From assembly GCF_017963645.1 (NCBI RefSeq), contig NZ_JAGMWN010000002.1, positions 1 through 64,000 on the forward strand: a stretch of 64,000 nt of DNA, read 5' to 3'. Source of the DNA: Marivibrio halodurans. Lineage in GTDB: Bacteria > Pseudomonadota > Alphaproteobacteria > UBA8366 > Aestuariispiraceae. Both the position numbers and the translations under genes were made by a program. This document shows, in pieces, positions 43,793 through 54,786 of this stretch; the first letter of the stretch is position 1, and each line of letters starts with the position of its first letter. The notes beneath the pieces are model-generated. The model was not told where the DNA came from and ran no database searches. It worked only from the letters and a program-made list of their open reading frames with translations.

Positions 43793-44176
43793 TCAACCCG
43801 CCGTCAGGCCGGGCAGGGGGTCGGGAAAGATGTGCACGCCGTCCGCGCCCAGCGGCAGCGGGTCGAGGGAGACCACGGCCTCCAGCGGGACCGTGCCGTA
43901 TATATGGGGAAAGAGTTTCCCCCCGCGCGAGGTTTCCCATTTCAACGTATCGGGGTCGAGCCTGGCCGGGTCGACGGTCAACAGCATCAGGTCCGGCTCG
44001 CCCGCGCGGTGGCGCCGGGCGCTTTCCGCGATCTGCTCGGCGGTGGAGAAATGCAGGAATCCGTCCGCCCGGTCGGCCGCCACCCCCTCGTAGCGGCGCT
44101 CGGCCAGGGCCTGGGCCCAGGCGTCGGCCTTGGCGAGGTGATAGATCGGGCGGTTGTCGAAGGTTTGCGTGCTCAT
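43793..44176 (-). CDS. DUF952 family protein
   Basis: A 127-residue protein of the DUF952 family: [25 protein letters not shown] and [20 protein letters not shown] are typical. The fold is related to ADP-ribosyltransferase-like or glutathione S-transferase-like small domains; activity is unknown. The start ATG 44176 overlaps the hemF stop (ATGA), so it is translated with hemF. Confidence 0.85.
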   Translation of the reverse strand: MSTQTFDNRPIYHLAKADAWAQALAERRYEGVAADRADGFLHFSTAEQIAESARRHRAGEPDLMLLTVDPARLDPDTLKWETSRGGKLFPHIYGTVPLEAVVSLDPLPLGADGVHIFPDPLPGLTAG

Positions 44177-45129
44177 GGCCATTTCGCCTCCGGCGGCAGG
44201 GACATCAGGACCGCTTCCGGATTGCCCCCGGTCATCAGGCCGAAGCGCGTGCCCCGGTCGTAGACCAGATTGAATTCGGCATAGCGGCCGCGCTTCTCCA
44301 ACTGCCACTCACGCTCCGCGTCGGTCCAGGGCTCCTGCATGCGGCGGCGCACCAGGGCCGGATAGATATCGAGGAAAGCCTCTCCCACATCGCGGGTGAA
44401 GGCGAAATCATCCTCCCAATCGCCGCTGTCCAGATAATCATAGAAGATGCCGCCGACGCCGCGCGCCTCGCCCCGGTGCTTGATGAAGAAATACTCGTCG
44501 CACCATTCCTTGAAGCGGGGGTAGTAGCCGGGATCGTGCCGGTCGCAGGCGGTCTTGAAGGCGGCGTGGAAATCGGCCGTGTCGGTCGGGACCTCCACCA
44601 TGGGATTGAGGTCGGCGCCGCCGCCGAACCAGCTTCGGCCGGTCACGATCATGCGGGTGTTCATGTGGACGGCCGGGACGCGGGGGCTGCGCATATGCGC
44701 GACCAGCGAAATGCCCGCCGCCCAGAACCGCCCGTCCGAGCGCGCCGCGCCCGGAATCTCCTTCGCGAACTGGGGCGAGAAATGGCCGTGCACGGTCGAG
44801 ATGTTGACGCCCACCTTCTCGAATACCCGCCCGCCGCGCAGGATCGACATCTCCCCGCCGCCGCCCAGGTCGGGATTCGGGCCGCCGCCCTCCGGGGCCT
44901 CGTCGGCGCGGTTCCACGGCTTGCGCGCGAAGCGGCCGGGGGCGAGGTCGGCATGAGGTCGATCGGGATCGAGGTCGGTCTCGATCGCCTCGAAGGCGGC
45001 GCAAATCCGGTCGCGCAGATCGCGGAACCAGTCGCGCGCACGCTCCTGCCGGTGGGCCAGCGTCGCCGCGTCGGGCAAGGGGCTCGCCGTCTCGGGCGCG
45101 CTTCTATCCTTCATACCGGTATTAACCAT
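44173..45129 (-). CDS. hemF: Oxygen-dependent coproporphyrinogen III oxidase
   Basis: About 318 residues. It converts coproporphyrinogen III to protoporphyrinogen IX with O2 in haem synthesis. Diagnostic motifs are [13 protein letters not shown], then [20 protein letters not shown], and [14 protein letters not shown]. The start is ATG 45129 or ATG 45114 (MKDRS...); both lack a strong ribosome binding site. It lies between trmL and the DUF952 gene with minimal spacing, which suggests one operon. Confidence 0.95.
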   Translation of the reverse strand: MVNTGMKDRSAPETASPLPDAATLAHRQERARDWFRDLRDRICAAFEAIETDLDPDRPHADLAPGRFARKPWNRADEAPEGGGPNPDLGGGGEMSILRGGRVFEKVGVNISTVHGHFSPQFAKEIPGAARSDGRFWAAGISLVAHMRSPRVPAVHMNTRMIVTGRSWFGGGADLNPMVEVPTDTADFHAAFKTACDRHDPGYYPRFKEWCDEYFFIKHRGEARGVGGIFYDYLDSGDWEDDFAFTRDVGEAFLDIYPALVRRRMQEPWTDAEREWQLEKRGRYAEFNLVYDRGTRFGLMTGGNPEAVLMSLPPEAKWP

Positions 45130-45139
45130 GGGCGCGAGC

Positions 45140-45634
45140 TTAGTCCGCTTCGCCGGGGTCGGGAAAGCATTGCGTCTGGCGCAAGGTCTCGCCCAACGCC
45201 ATCGCCGCGCATTGCGCGACATTGAGGGATCGCAGGCCGGCACGCATCGGAATCAGAAGGCGCGCATCGACCGCGTCGTGGACCGCCCCCGGCACGCCCG
45301 CGCTCTCCCGTCCGAACAGCAGGACGTCCCCCGGCGCGAAGGCGAAGTCGGTATAGGCGGTTGTGCCGGCGGTGGTGAAAAGCAGCAGGCGGCGGTCCGC
45401 ATGCGCCGCCCGGAAGGCATCCCAACCGGCGTGGCGCGTCAGATGCGCCTTGGCGATATAGTCGAGGCCCGCGCGCTTCATCCGCGCGTCCGACCAGACG
45501 AATCCGGCCGGTTCGATCACCGACAGATCGACGCCCATGCAGGCGGCGAGGCGGAGGATCGCGCCGGCATTTTGAGGGATATCCGGCTGGTAGAGGGCGA
45601 GCTGCGGCATTTGGCGCATGGTATTCGGGCTCAT
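45140..45634 (-). CDS. trmL: tRNA (cytidine(34)-2'-O)-methyltransferase
   Basis: A SPOUT methyltransferase of about 164 residues that 2'-O-methylates the wobble base of tRNA-Leu. Motifs: [20 protein letters not shown] at the start, [13 protein letters not shown] and [20 protein letters not shown], which form the SAM-binding knot. ATG 45634 or 45619 may be used. The first gene before hemF, divergent from petA. Confidence 0.92.
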   Translation of the reverse strand: MSPNTMRQMPQLALYQPDIPQNAGAILRLAACMGVDLSVIEPAGFVWSDARMKRAGLDYIAKAHLTRHAGWDAFRAAHADRRLLLFTTAGTTAYTDFAFAPGDVLLFGRESAGVPGAVHDAVDARLLIPMRAGLRSLNVAQCAAMALGETLRQTQCFPDPGEAD

Positions 45635-45873
45635 GCGCCCGCACAGGCGACTTTGCAAGCCCCGTTCAATCAAGTATACGTGCCGCGTTTCGGGGACGGG
45701 GGCCTCGCGTGCGCGATCATGGACGGGATCGTGATCGGCGCCTCTATCCGTGTGTCGCGTTGCGGCGTGTTGTCGCAAATGCACCCGTCGTCGTGAACAT
45801 GGGGTCTACTATCAGGATCCGGCGCGCGGGGCGGACGACCGTGCGCGACGAGGCATGTATCAAGGGGACGACG

Positions 45874-46425
45874 ATGGCTGACGCGACGCAGTCGAGCGGC
45901 GGTGACGAGGAAAAGACCGGCCGCCGCGACTTTCTGAATTATCTCGCCATCGCGACCGGTGCCGTCGGTGCCGGCGCGTTTCTCTGGCCGGTGATCGATT
46001 CGATGAACCCGGCGCGCGACGTGCTCGCGCTCGCTTCCACCGAGGTCGATCTGAGCCCGGTCGAGGTCGGTCAGGCGATCACCATCACCTGGCGCGGCAA
46101 GCCGGTCTTCATCCGCCACCGCACGGAGGAGGAGATCGAGGCCGCGCGCTCCGTCGATATCGCGTCCCTGCCCGATCCGCAGGCGGACGAGGAGCGGGTG
46201 CAGCAGGCCCCCTGGCTCGTCATGGTCGGCGTGTGCACGCACCTCGGTTGCGTGCCGCTCGGCCAGAAGCAGGGCGAGCCGAAGGGCGATTTCGGTGGCT
46301 GGTTCTGCCCTTGCCACGGGTCGCACTACGACACGTCCGGCCGCATCCGTAAGGGGCCGGCGCCCGAGAATCTCCATGTTCCGGGCTATGAGTTCACGTC
46401 GGACACGTCCGTCCTTATCGGGTAA
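45874..46425 (+). CDS. petA: Ubiquinol-cytochrome c reductase Rieske iron-sulfur subunit
   Basis: A 183-residue Rieske protein of the bc1 complex. A twin-arginine signal anchor ([10 protein letters not shown], residues 16-25) precedes a TM helix (about 22-42). The 2Fe-2S site is intact: CTHLGC (Cys121, His123, Cys126) and CPCHGSH (Cys145, Cys147, His148), with Cys126-Cys147 as the disulfide. ATG 45874 has AAGGGG upstream. First gene of petABC. Confidence 0.96.
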   Translation: MADATQSSGGDEEKTGRRDFLNYLAIATGAVGAGAFLWPVIDSMNPARDVLALASTEVDLSPVEVGQAITITWRGKPVFIRHRTEEEIEAARSVDIASLPDPQADEERVQQAPWLVMVGVCTHLGCVPLGQKQGEPKGDFGGWFCPCHGSHYDTSGRIRKGPAPENLHVPGYEFTSDTSVLIG

Positions 46426-46437
46426 GGGGATAGCCAG

Positions 46438-47733
46438 ATGAGCAGCCATTCCGCTCCGAGCTTCAAGAATCCGGTGGTGCGCTGGGTCGACTCGCGCCTG
46501 CCGGTCTTCAGCTACATGCACGCCGAATACGGCACCTTCCCGATGCCGAAGAACCTGAACTACTTCTGGAACTTCGGCGCGCTGGCCATGGTGGTGCTGA
46601 TCACCATGATCCTGACCGGAATCATGCTGGCCATGCAGTACACCGCGCATACCGAGCACGCCTTCGATTCCGTCGAGCGCATCATGCGCGACGTCAATTT
46701 CGGCTGGCTCCTGCGCTATATCCACATGAACGGGGCGTCGATGTTCTTCATCGTCGTCTATGTCCATATCTTCCGGGGATATTATTACGGCTCCTACAAG
46801 CAGCCGCGCGAACTGCTCTGGATCCTGGGCGTCGTCATCCTGGTCCTGATGATGGGCACGGCCTTCATGGGCTATGTGCTGCCCTGGGGCCAGATGAGCT
46901 TCTGGGGCGCCACGGTCATCACCAACCTGTTCTCGGCCATCCCCTTGGTGGGCGAGAACATCGTGACCTGGCTGTGGGGCGGCTTCTCGGTCGATAATCC
47001 GACGCTGAACCGCTTCTTCGCCCTGCACTATCTGTTCCCGTTCCTGATCCTGGGCGTGGTCATCCTGCACGTGGTCGCGCTGCATGTGACCAAGTCCAAC
47101 AACCCGGACGGGATCGACGTGCGCGGCCCGCAGGACACGGTGCCGTTCCACCCCTACTTCACGGCCAAGGATTCGGTCGGGCTGGGCGTCTTCCTGCTGA
47201 TCTTCGCCTTCTTCGTGTTCTTCGCGCCCAACTATATGGGCCACCCGGACAACTACATCGAGGCGAACCCGCTGGTGACCCCGGCGCATATCGTGCCGGA
47301 ATGGTACTTCCTGCCGTTCTACGCGATCCTGCGGTCCTTCACCGATGACTGGTGGTTCTTCAGCTGGTTCCTGAGCTGGCTGATGACGGCGAAGCTGGCC
47401 GGCGTGCTGGCGATGTTCGGCTCGCTGATCGTGCTGGCGGTTCTGCCCTGGCTCGATACCTCGAAGGTGCGCTCGAACCGCTATCGTCCGATCCACAAGT
47501 GGCTGGTGATCGCGGTGCTGATCGACTTCGTCATCCTGGGATGGGTCGGCGGCAAGCCGGCGGAGGAGCCCTATGTCTCGATCGCGCAGTGGTCGACGCT
47601 GTTCTACTTCTTCGCGTTTATCGTGCTGACTCCGATCATCGGCTGGATCGAGCGTCCGCGTCCGCTTCCCGCCAGCATTTCCGAGCCCGTGTTGAAGGGC
47701 GGCGCCACGACCGCGAAGATGGAGAAGTCGTAA
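46438..47733 (+). CDS. petB: Cytochrome b of the bc1 complex
   Basis: A 431-residue membrane protein with eight TM helices that holds haems bL and bH and both quinone sites. The Qo motif PEWYF is present (about residue 286), and [19 protein letters not shown] marks the C-helix region. Conserved His pairs lie in YIHMNGAS and [15 protein letters not shown]. It begins 12 bp after petA and ends in a TAATG overlap with petC. Confidence 0.97.
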   Translation: MSSHSAPSFKNPVVRWVDSRLPVFSYMHAEYGTFPMPKNLNYFWNFGALAMVVLITMILTGIMLAMQYTAHTEHAFDSVERIMRDVNFGWLLRYIHMNGASMFFIVVYVHIFRGYYYGSYKQPRELLWILGVVILVLMMGTAFMGYVLPWGQMSFWGATVITNLFSAIPLVGENIVTWLWGGFSVDNPTLNRFFALHYLFPFLILGVVILHVVALHVTKSNNPDGIDVRGPQDTVPFHPYFTAKDSVGLGVFLLIFAFFVFFAPNYMGHPDNYIEANPLVTPAHIVPEWYFLPFYAILRSFTDDWWFFSWFLSWLMTAKLAGVLAMFGSLIVLAVLPWLDTSKVRSNRYRPIHKWLVIAVLIDFVILGWVGGKPAEEPYVSIAQWSTLFYFFAFIVLTPIIGWIERPRPLPASISEPVLKGGATTAKMEKS

Positions 47734-48590
47734 TGGCCATCACCCTGAAAGGCTTCGCTCTCGGCGTCGCGACGGCGGCGGTCGCGGGCACGATCGCGCT
47801 CTCGGGCATGACGGACCGGGCCCTGGCGGCCGGCGAGGCGGAGCACCCGCCGGAGCTTGACTGGTCCTGGACCGGCCCCTTCGGCACCTTCGACCGGGCG
47901 TCGGCCCAGCGCGGGCTTCAGGTCTACAGCCAGGTTTGCGCCAGCTGTCATGGCCTGGGTCAGCTCTACTACCGGGACCTGACGGGCCTCGGCTATACCG
48001 AGGATCAGGTGGCGGAGTTCGCCGCCCAGTATCAGGTCGAGGACGGCCCGAACGATCAGGGCGAGATGTATATGCGACCGGCCGAGCCGTCGGACCATTT
48101 CGTCGAGCCCTTCCCGAACGAGGCCGCGGCCCGTGCCGCCAATGGCGGCGCGCATCCGCCGGACCTCTCGCTGATCATCAAGAACCGGGCCCACGGCTTC
48201 GGCTCGATCGGCGAGAACTTCCTGGCGATGCTTCAGGTGCGGGGCTATTCCTCGGGCGCGGACTATGTCCACGGCCTGCTGGCCGAGGGCTATGTCGACC
48301 CGCCGGAGGACGTCAATCTCCTGCCCGGGCAGTACTACAACAAGTTCATGGGCAGCGGCGCGATCGGCATGCCGCCCCCGCTCTATCCCGATGGGGTCGA
48401 GTACGAGGACGGCACCGAGGCCACGGTCGACCAGCAGGCGCGCGACGTCTCGACCTTCCTGGCCTGGGCGGCGGAGCCCCGGCTGGAGGCGCGCAAGCAG
48501 ACCGGCGTCAAGGTGCTGATCTTCCTTGCGATCTTCACCGGTATCCTGATCGCGGTGAAGCGCCGGACCTGGGCCAGCGTCAAGCACTGA
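47733..48590 (+). CDS. petC: Cytochrome c1 of the bc1 complex
   Basis: A 285-residue periplasmic haem protein with an N-terminal signal peptide (about 1-33, LAA cleavage) and a C-terminal TM anchor (VKVLIFLAIFTGILIAVKRR). The haem site CASCH is at residues 69-73, and the axial Met is probably in GAIGMPPPLYP. It accepts electrons from the Rieske centre and passes them to cytochrome c. Coupled to petB by TAATG and followed by a terminator. Confidence 0.96.
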   Translation: MAITLKGFALGVATAAVAGTIALSGMTDRALAAGEAEHPPELDWSWTGPFGTFDRASAQRGLQVYSQVCASCHGLGQLYYRDLTGLGYTEDQVAEFAAQYQVEDGPNDQGEMYMRPAEPSDHFVEPFPNEAAARAANGGAHPPDLSLIIKNRAHGFGSIGENFLAMLQVRGYSSGADYVHGLLAEGYVDPPEDVNLLPGQYYNKFMGSGAIGMPPPLYPDGVEYEDGTEATVDQQARDVSTFLAWAAEPRLEARKQTGVKVLIFLAIFTGILIAVKRRTWASVKH

Positions 48591-48650
48591 GGTCCCGGCC
48601 GGCCGCGACGGCGCCGGTGCCACCGGCGTCCGCGACAGTGAGAAAATAAG

Positions 48651-48690
48651 ACGGGGAAGCGGCCCTTCGGATCGCTTCCCCGTTTTTCTT
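48651..48690 (+). terminator. Rho-independent terminator of petABC
   Basis: The 11-bp perfect stem ACGGGGAAGCG (48651-48661) pairs with CGCTTCCCCGT (48673-48683). T-rich sequence follows. It ends the petABC transcript 60 bp after petC and can also serve the convergent helicase gene. Confidence 0.88.
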
Positions 48691-48733
48691 TTCGGGATTT
48701 TTCTTTTCAGGAGAAGACGGGGCGGGACTCGGG

Positions 48734-51481
48734 CTATCCCGTCAGGAATTCCCGCGTGCCCCGCACCGCCTCGCGCAGGCCGACGCGCTGAACCTCCACG
48801 CCTTCCGGGAAGGCGCCGGTCAGGCGGGTCGGCATCATGGGGTCGAGCAGGACGAAGACACCGCGATCCTCCTGCTGCCGGACAAGGCGGCCGAAGGCCT
48901 GCTTCAGCTTGAGACGCGTCAGCGCGTCGTCATAGGCGCGCGCGCCGAAATGCTTGCGCCGGGCCTTGTGCAGGATCGTCGGGCGGGGCCAGGGTACCCG
49001 GTCGAAGACGATGAGGCGCAGGCTCTCCCCCGGCACATCCACCCCGTCGCGCACCGCGTCGGTGCCGAGCAGGCAACTGTCGCGCTCAGCCCGGAAAATC
49101 TCGATCAGGGTCGGCAGGTTCAGCGCGTCCACATGCTGGCCCAGCAGGGTCAGCCCCGCCTCGTCCAGCGGCCCGGCGATGCGCCGATGCACCCCGCGCA
49201 ACCGGCTGATCGCGGTGAACAGGCCGAGCGCCCCGCCGCCGGAAGCCTTGAACAGTTCCCGATAGGCCGCGGCCACGAGGTCGAGATCGTCCTTGCGCAC
49301 GTCGTTCACGACGAAGACGCGGGTATGGTTCGGATAGTCGAAGGGCGAGGGCGCGCGCGCCCGGATCGCGCCTTCGGGCAGATGGACGGCGCCTGTGCGC
49401 GCCTCGGCGGAGCGCCATTCGCTCTCCGCGTCGCCGGAGCCGTCGGTCAACGTCGCGGAGGTGACGAGCAGCCCGTGCGACGGTGCCGCCACCGTCTCCG
49501 CGAAGGGCAGGGTCGGGTCCACCCAATGGCGGCGCATGCCGACATCGATATCGCGCCCGTCGATCCGTTCGACCGCGAACCAATCGACGAAGGCGGCCGG
49601 TGTTTCCCCGTCGAGCGCCAGCAGCATGTCGCTCCACGCCTTGACGGTATCCACCAACCGATGCTTGAGCGAGCGGCAGACCTGCTCGATCCGCACCCGC
49701 GTCGCGCCGTCGAGATCGTCCGCCTCCTCGTCGAGCCGGCCGTGGAGGAGGGCCGCCAAACGCTCCGCCGGCTGAATCAGCCGGTCGAGTTTCTGTTTCA
49801 ATGCGCGGGCGGTCTCCAGCACGGGCTCGCCGACCTCCGCCGCCTCGATCTCCAGGCCATAGGGGCCGTCGCGCCCATGGGCGCGGGCGTAAACCAGTGC
49901 GTGAAGCGCGGCCAGGAAGCTTTCCCCCGCCCCTTGCGGCCGGGATTCCGCGAGGCGCGCCATCCACCCGTCGCCCGGCAGCGCGTGGGCGGCGTCCAGC
50001 ACCTGTTCCAGCGCCTCGGCCGCGGCCTCCCCGCCGCCCAGCAGATCCTCCGCCCGCGCCTTCAGCCCGCGCGCGCGGCCCCGGCTACGGCCTTCGTGGC
50101 CGCGCAGCCAGCGGCGCAGTTCCGCCGTCTCCAACCCCGAAAGATAGGCCGAGAAGGCACTGTCGGCGGCGTCGAAGACATGATGTCCCTCGTCGAAGAC
50201 GAGCCGTGTCGTCCGCCCCCCGAGGTCGAGTTGCCCGCGCGCGGCCTGCACCATCACCAGGGCATGGTTGGCGACGACGAGGTCGGCGCGCCGGGCCTTC
50301 CGGATGCCGGATTCGATATAGCATTTCTTGTAGTGCTGGCAGGCGGTGAAGATGCATTCCCCCCGCCGGTCGGTCAGCCCGCTGGTCCGGCGCGGGCCGA
50401 GCAGGTCGGTCAGCCAACTCGGGAAATCGCCGCCGGTCATGTCGCCGTCGCGCGTCGCCCCCGCCCAGCGCGCCATCAGGCCGAGCGGGACGGCGTCCGC
50501 CCCGTTCACCTGCACGCCGGCCGCCGCCTCCTCCAGGTTCAGGAGACAGAGGTAATTCTCCCGCCCCTTGCGCACGACGACGCGTTGCCGCTTCTCTTCC
50601 TCCTCCGGATAGAGGCGGTCCAGCTCCCGGTCGATCTGATGTTGCAGGTTGCGGGTATAGGTGGAGAGCCAGACCGGCGCCTCGTTCCGCTCCGCCCACA
50701 GGCTGGCCGGGGCGATATAGCCGAGCGTCTTGCCGACGCCCGTCCCGGCCTCCGCCAGGACCATGTTGGGATGGCCCTCCGTCATTTTCGGCGCGAAGGC
50801 GGCGGAAACGGCGGAGGCGTAGTCGGCCTGCCCCGGCCGTTCCTCCGCCCCGTCCCCCAGCAGTTCGGCGAGCCGCCGGCGCGCGTCCGACGGGTCGATG
50901 CCGTGGTCGCCGGCCGGCGGCGGCGGCGCCTGTTCCGACCATTCCTTGAGGCGGCGCCAGACGTCGAGGCCGCTGGCCGCCGCGCGGGTCATCACGGCTT
51001 CCTCGCTCTCGCCGAGCGCGCTCAGCACCGCCGGTCCCCAGATCCAGCCGCCGCGCGCCATGGCGCCGGCGATACGCGGGGCCTGGTTATCCTCCCCGGC
51101 CTCGCGGCCAAGGGTGGTCAGCAGCCCATGCGCCGCGCGCAACAGGCCCGTCGGCGCGTCCTCCAGGCTCTCCGGCATGGGCAGGGAAAGCGCCTCGGCC
51201 AGACCGCGCGGGGTCGGCACGCAGAAACGCGCGGGTCGGACGAAGGCGAACAGCTCCAGCAGATCGAAGCCGCGCGTCGGCCGCTCCACCCCCAGCCGCG
51301 CCGCCGTCGCGCCCGCATGGACGAGATAACAGGCCTCCGCCCGGCGCAGACGGCGCCCGGCCTCCTTCAGCGACAGCCGCTCGATCTCCCCTTCCTCGGA
51401 AAGCCAGGCGGCCTCCCGCATGCCGGCGACGAGCGCGGGCGCGGCGGGCAGGGCGACGCGGATGTGGGACGGGGTGCTCAT
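48734..51481 (-). CDS. DinG-like ATP-dependent DNA helicase
   Basis: A 915-residue superfamily 2 helicase of the XPD/DinG type that unwinds 5'-3' and resolves R-loops or damage structures. Walker A is AEAGTGVGKTLGYIAP (about residue 288) and the Walker B box is DEGHH. The iron-sulfur domain has four cysteines: one in ENYLCLLN, then GECIFTACQHYKKCYI. The 250-residue N-terminal region is unlike E. coli DinG but is common in alphaproteobacteria. ATG 51481 is chosen; the frame is open further upstream. Confidence 0.88.
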   Translation of the reverse strand: MSTPSHIRVALPAAPALVAGMREAAWLSEEGEIERLSLKEAGRRLRRAEACYLVHAGATAARLGVERPTRGFDLLELFAFVRPARFCVPTPRGLAEALSLPMPESLEDAPTGLLRAAHGLLTTLGREAGEDNQAPRIAGAMARGGWIWGPAVLSALGESEEAVMTRAAASGLDVWRRLKEWSEQAPPPPAGDHGIDPSDARRRLAELLGDGAEERPGQADYASAVSAAFAPKMTEGHPNMVLAEAGTGVGKTLGYIAPASLWAERNEAPVWLSTYTRNLQHQIDRELDRLYPEEEEKRQRVVVRKGRENYLCLLNLEEAAAGVQVNGADAVPLGLMARWAGATRDGDMTGGDFPSWLTDLLGPRRTSGLTDRRGECIFTACQHYKKCYIESGIRKARRADLVVANHALVMVQAARGQLDLGGRTTRLVFDEGHHVFDAADSAFSAYLSGLETAELRRWLRGHEGRSRGRARGLKARAEDLLGGGEAAAEALEQVLDAAHALPGDGWMARLAESRPQGAGESFLAALHALVYARAHGRDGPYGLEIEAAEVGEPVLETARALKQKLDRLIQPAERLAALLHGRLDEEADDLDGATRVRIEQVCRSLKHRLVDTVKAWSDMLLALDGETPAAFVDWFAVERIDGRDIDVGMRRHWVDPTLPFAETVAAPSHGLLVTSATLTDGSGDAESEWRSAEARTGAVHLPEGAIRARAPSPFDYPNHTRVFVVNDVRKDDLDLVAAAYRELFKASGGGALGLFTAISRLRGVHRRIAGPLDEAGLTLLGQHVDALNLPTLIEIFRAERDSCLLGTDAVRDGVDVPGESLRLIVFDRVPWPRPTILHKARRKHFGARAYDDALTRLKLKQAFGRLVRQQEDRGVFVLLDPMMPTRLTGAFPEGVEVQRVGLREAVRGTREFLTG

Positions 51482-51639
51482 TGCCCGCGCATTGGGCGTG
51501 ATTCCGTCGCTCGCTTCAAGCGATCGCGCATGGTGTAAGGCATCGCGGCCGAGTTGACGCGCGGCCCGCCCGCGCCTAGTGTCTGGCCCGCTTTTCCGGG
51601 GCTTTCGGGCCATTTCGTTCATGCATGGGAAACAGGAAG

Positions 51640-53226
51640 ATGAGCACTCTCGGGGAATTGGCGTTGGAGGCGAAGGCGTGGCCGTTCGAGGAGGCCCGCA
51701 AGATCCTCAAACGCTATGAGAGCGCGCCGCCCGAAAAGGGCTATATCCTGTTCGAAACCGGCTACGGCCCGTCCGGCCTGCCGCATATCGGCACCTTCGG
51801 GGAGGTGCTGCGCACCACCATGGTGCGCCGCGCCTTCGAGCTGATGAGCGATATTCCGACCAAGCTGCTGGCCTTCTCCGACGACATGGACGGGCTGCGC
51901 AAGGTGCCGGACAACGTGCCCAACAAGGACACGCTCCAGGCCGCGCTCGGCAAGCGCCTGACCAAGGTGCCCGATCCCTTCGGCACGCATGACAGCTTCG
52001 GCCATCACAACAATGCGCGCCTGCGCGCCTTCCTCGACGGGTTCGGGTTCGAGTACGAGTTCGCGAGTTCCACCGACTATTACTTCTCCGGGCGCTTCGA
52101 CGATGCGCTGATCCGCGTGCTGGAGGAATACGAGGCGGTGCAGAAGATCATGCTGCCCAGCCTGCGGGACGAACGCCGCGCGACCTATTCCCCCTTCCTG
52201 CCGGTCGATCCGGCGACGGACGAGGTCTATCAGGTGCCCGTCATCGCCACGGATGCGGCCAAGGGCACGATCGTCTATCGCCGCGAGGACGGGGAGGAGG
52301 TCGAGACGCCGGTCACCGGCGGGCGCTGCAAGCTGCAATGGAAGCCGGACTGGGGCATGCGCTGGGCGGCGCTTGGCGTCGATTACGAGATGTCGGGCAA
52401 GGATTTGATCGATTCCGTCCGCCTTTCGACGCGCATCTGCCAGGCGCTGGGTGGCCGGTCGCCGGAGACGCTGACCTACGAGCTGTTCCTGGACGACAAG
52501 GGTGAGAAGATCTCCAAGTCCAAGGGCAATGGCCTGTCGATGGACGATTGGCTCGCCTACGGCCCGAACGAGAGCCTGTCGCTCTTCATGTTCCAGAAGC
52601 CGAAGACGGCGAAGAAGCTCTATTTCGACGTCATCCCGAAGAACGTGGACGATTATCTGACCTTCCTCTCCAAGATCGGGGAGGAGGAACCGGCCAAGCA
52701 GTTGGAGAACCCGGTCTGGCACATCCACGAGGGCAAGCCACCGGTGGAGCGTCCGAAGCTGTCCTTCTCGATCCTGTTGAACCTGGCCGCCGTCTGCAAC
52801 ACGGAGGACAAGGCGGTTCTCTGGGGCTTCATCAGCCGCTATGCCTCGGACGCGAGCCCGGACAGCGACCCCTATCTCGACCGGCTGGTCGGCCACGCCA
52901 TCCGCTACTACCAGGATTTCGTGAAGCCGCATAAGGCCTATAAGGCGCCGGACGAGACGGATCGCGCGGCGCTGACGGCGCTGCGCGCGGCGTTGGCCGA
53001 CATGCCGGCGGATGCCGATGCGGAGGCTATCCAGACCCAGGTCTACGAGATCGGCAAGGCCCACGCCTACGAGAACCTGCGCGACTGGTTCAAGGCGCTC
53101 TACCAGATCCTTCTGGGCCAGGATCAGGGGCCGCGGATGGGCAGCTTCTTCGCCCTCTATGGCCTGTCGGAGACGATCGCGTTGATCGACCGGGCGCTGG
53201 CCGGGGAGGATTTGTCGGCCGCGTAA
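51640..53226 (+). CDS. lysS: Lysyl-tRNA synthetase, class I
   Basis: A 528-residue class I LysRS, the archaeal-type enzyme also found in many alphaproteobacteria, unrelated to the class II enzyme of E. coli. The HIGH motif is PHIGTF and the KMSKS motif is [23 protein letters not shown] is diagnostic. AGGAAG precedes ATG 51640; an ATG 15 bp upstream is in frame. It charges tRNA-Lys. Confidence 0.95.
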   Translation: MSTLGELALEAKAWPFEEARKILKRYESAPPEKGYILFETGYGPSGLPHIGTFGEVLRTTMVRRAFELMSDIPTKLLAFSDDMDGLRKVPDNVPNKDTLQAALGKRLTKVPDPFGTHDSFGHHNNARLRAFLDGFGFEYEFASSTDYYFSGRFDDALIRVLEEYEAVQKIMLPSLRDERRATYSPFLPVDPATDEVYQVPVIATDAAKGTIVYRREDGEEVETPVTGGRCKLQWKPDWGMRWAALGVDYEMSGKDLIDSVRLSTRICQALGGRSPETLTYELFLDDKGEKISKSKGNGLSMDDWLAYGPNESLSLFMFQKPKTAKKLYFDVIPKNVDDYLTFLSKIGEEEPAKQLENPVWHIHEGKPPVERPKLSFSILLNLAAVCNTEDKAVLWGFISRYASDASPDSDPYLDRLVGHAIRYYQDFVKPHKAYKAPDETDRAALTALRAALADMPADADAEAIQTQVYEIGKAHAYENLRDWFKALYQILLGQDQGPRMGSFFALYGLSETIALIDRALAGEDLSAA

Positions 53227-53266
53227 TGGGGAACGAGGGGGCGCGTCCGCGTCCCCTCGCGCCGCC

Positions 53267-54520
53267 TTAGAGGGTTTCCCGGATGAACTCCGCGATCTGG
53301 GGTTTGATCCGCTCGCGCCATTTGCGGCCGTTGAAGATGCCGTAATGGCCGACCCCTTCCTGCAGCAGATGGCGCTGCCGCTCCTTCGGGATCATGGGGC
53401 AGAGAGCGTGCGCCGCCTCGGTCTGGCCGGGGGCGGAGATATCGTCGAGTTCGCCCTCGATCGTCATCAACGCCGTGTCGGTGATGGTCTGCGGGCGCAC
53501 CGGGCGGCCGTGATGGGTGAACTCACCCTTGGGCAGGCTGTGGCGCTTGAAGACGTGGTCCACCGTTTCGAGGTAGAAATCGGCGGGCGTGTCCATCACG
53601 GCCATGTATTCGTCATAGAAGGCGGCCGTCTTGTCCGCCGATTCCCCGTCGCCGCGAACCAGATGGCGGAACATGTTCCAATGCGCGCCGGTATGACGCG
53701 CCGGGTTCATCGCCATGAAGGCGCGTAATTGCAGGAACCCCGGATAGACCGGCCGATTGGCGCCGGGGAAGCGCGGCGGGACCCGGTGGATGGCGTTATA
53801 GTCGAACCAGGCGATCGGCCGGTTCTCGGCCGCCTGGGTGACGATGGTGGCGTTGGCGCGGGTATCGATCGGCCCGCCCATCAGGATCATGCCGGCCGGC
53901 GCATAGGGGGAGCGCTCCTCCGCCAGCACCGCCGTCGCCGCCAGCACCGCCGGCGCCGGCTGACAGACCGCCATGGCGTGGAAGGGCTTGATCGTGCCCT
54001 TGCCGTCGCGTTCGGACACCGTGCGCATGAAATCCATGACGTAGTCGATATAGGTGTCGAGGCCGAAGCGCCCCTCCTCCTCCGGCACCAGACGGGCATC
54101 GATCCAATCGGTGATATAGACCTCATGATCGGGAAGCAGCGCCTCCACCGTGCCGCGCAGCAGCGTCGCGTGGTGGCCCGACATCGGCGCGACCAGCAGG
54201 ATCGCGGGATCGTTCAGGCGCTTGGCCCGGTCCCCGATACGCTTGAAATGCAGCAGGTCGCAGAAGGGCTTGGACTCCACGGTCTCGATCGCGATGGGCA
54301 CGGCCTCGCCGTCGATATGGGTGAGGGGCAGGCCCCATTCCGGCTTCTCCCGCTCGGTCAGCAACCCTTCCATCACCGTGGAGGCCGAGGCCATCATCCG
54401 GCCGAAGGGCGTATAGCTCAGCGGTTGGAACGGATTGAGAAAGGCGAGGCGCGTTGCCTCCGCCATCAGGCGCATGGGGACCATCGCCCGCGCACGCGTG
54501 TCATGCAGATTGTAGAGCAT
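53267..54520 (-). CDS. phaZ: Intracellular polyhydroxybutyrate depolymerase
   Basis: A 417-residue depolymerase acting on native PHB granules in the cytoplasm. The nucleophile is Cys186 in AVCQPAPAVLA, as in PhaZ1-type enzymes; Asp lies in EGELDDIS and His in EGVGHYGIF. The N-terminal YTPFGRMMASASTVMEGLL is typical. ATG 54520 is chosen; an in-frame start at 54730 would add 70 residues without homology. It shows that the organism stores PHB. Confidence 0.95.
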   Translation of the reverse strand: MLYNLHDTRARAMVPMRLMAEATRLAFLNPFQPLSYTPFGRMMASASTVMEGLLTEREKPEWGLPLTHIDGEAVPIAIETVESKPFCDLLHFKRIGDRAKRLNDPAILLVAPMSGHHATLLRGTVEALLPDHEVYITDWIDARLVPEEEGRFGLDTYIDYVMDFMRTVSERDGKGTIKPFHAMAVCQPAPAVLAATAVLAEERSPYAPAGMILMGGPIDTRANATIVTQAAENRPIAWFDYNAIHRVPPRFPGANRPVYPGFLQLRAFMAMNPARHTGAHWNMFRHLVRGDGESADKTAAFYDEYMAVMDTPADFYLETVDHVFKRHSLPKGEFTHHGRPVRPQTITDTALMTIEGELDDISAPGQTEAAHALCPMIPKERQRHLLQEGVGHYGIFNGRKWRERIKPQIAEFIRETL

Positions 54521-54786
54521 CTTGTTTCTATCCCCGCCCTTGGGTCCGATATCGCGGCCGCGCCGCCGGGCGGGTCCGTCGGGCACCGCCGCCACGTGCG
54601 ATTGGTGCGGGGCGGTACGGCCCGGGCTTGGACCCTTGCAGTGTCGGACCTTTGCGTTCGACCGTTTGTCGGACAATTGAGCGGAAAGGCTAGCAGCATT
54701 CCGCAAAGCCGAAAAACCTTTTTCGCACACGCGGCAAGTGTCTGATACTAATATAAAAATTCGGGTTGTTCGGCAGGATTCACGTA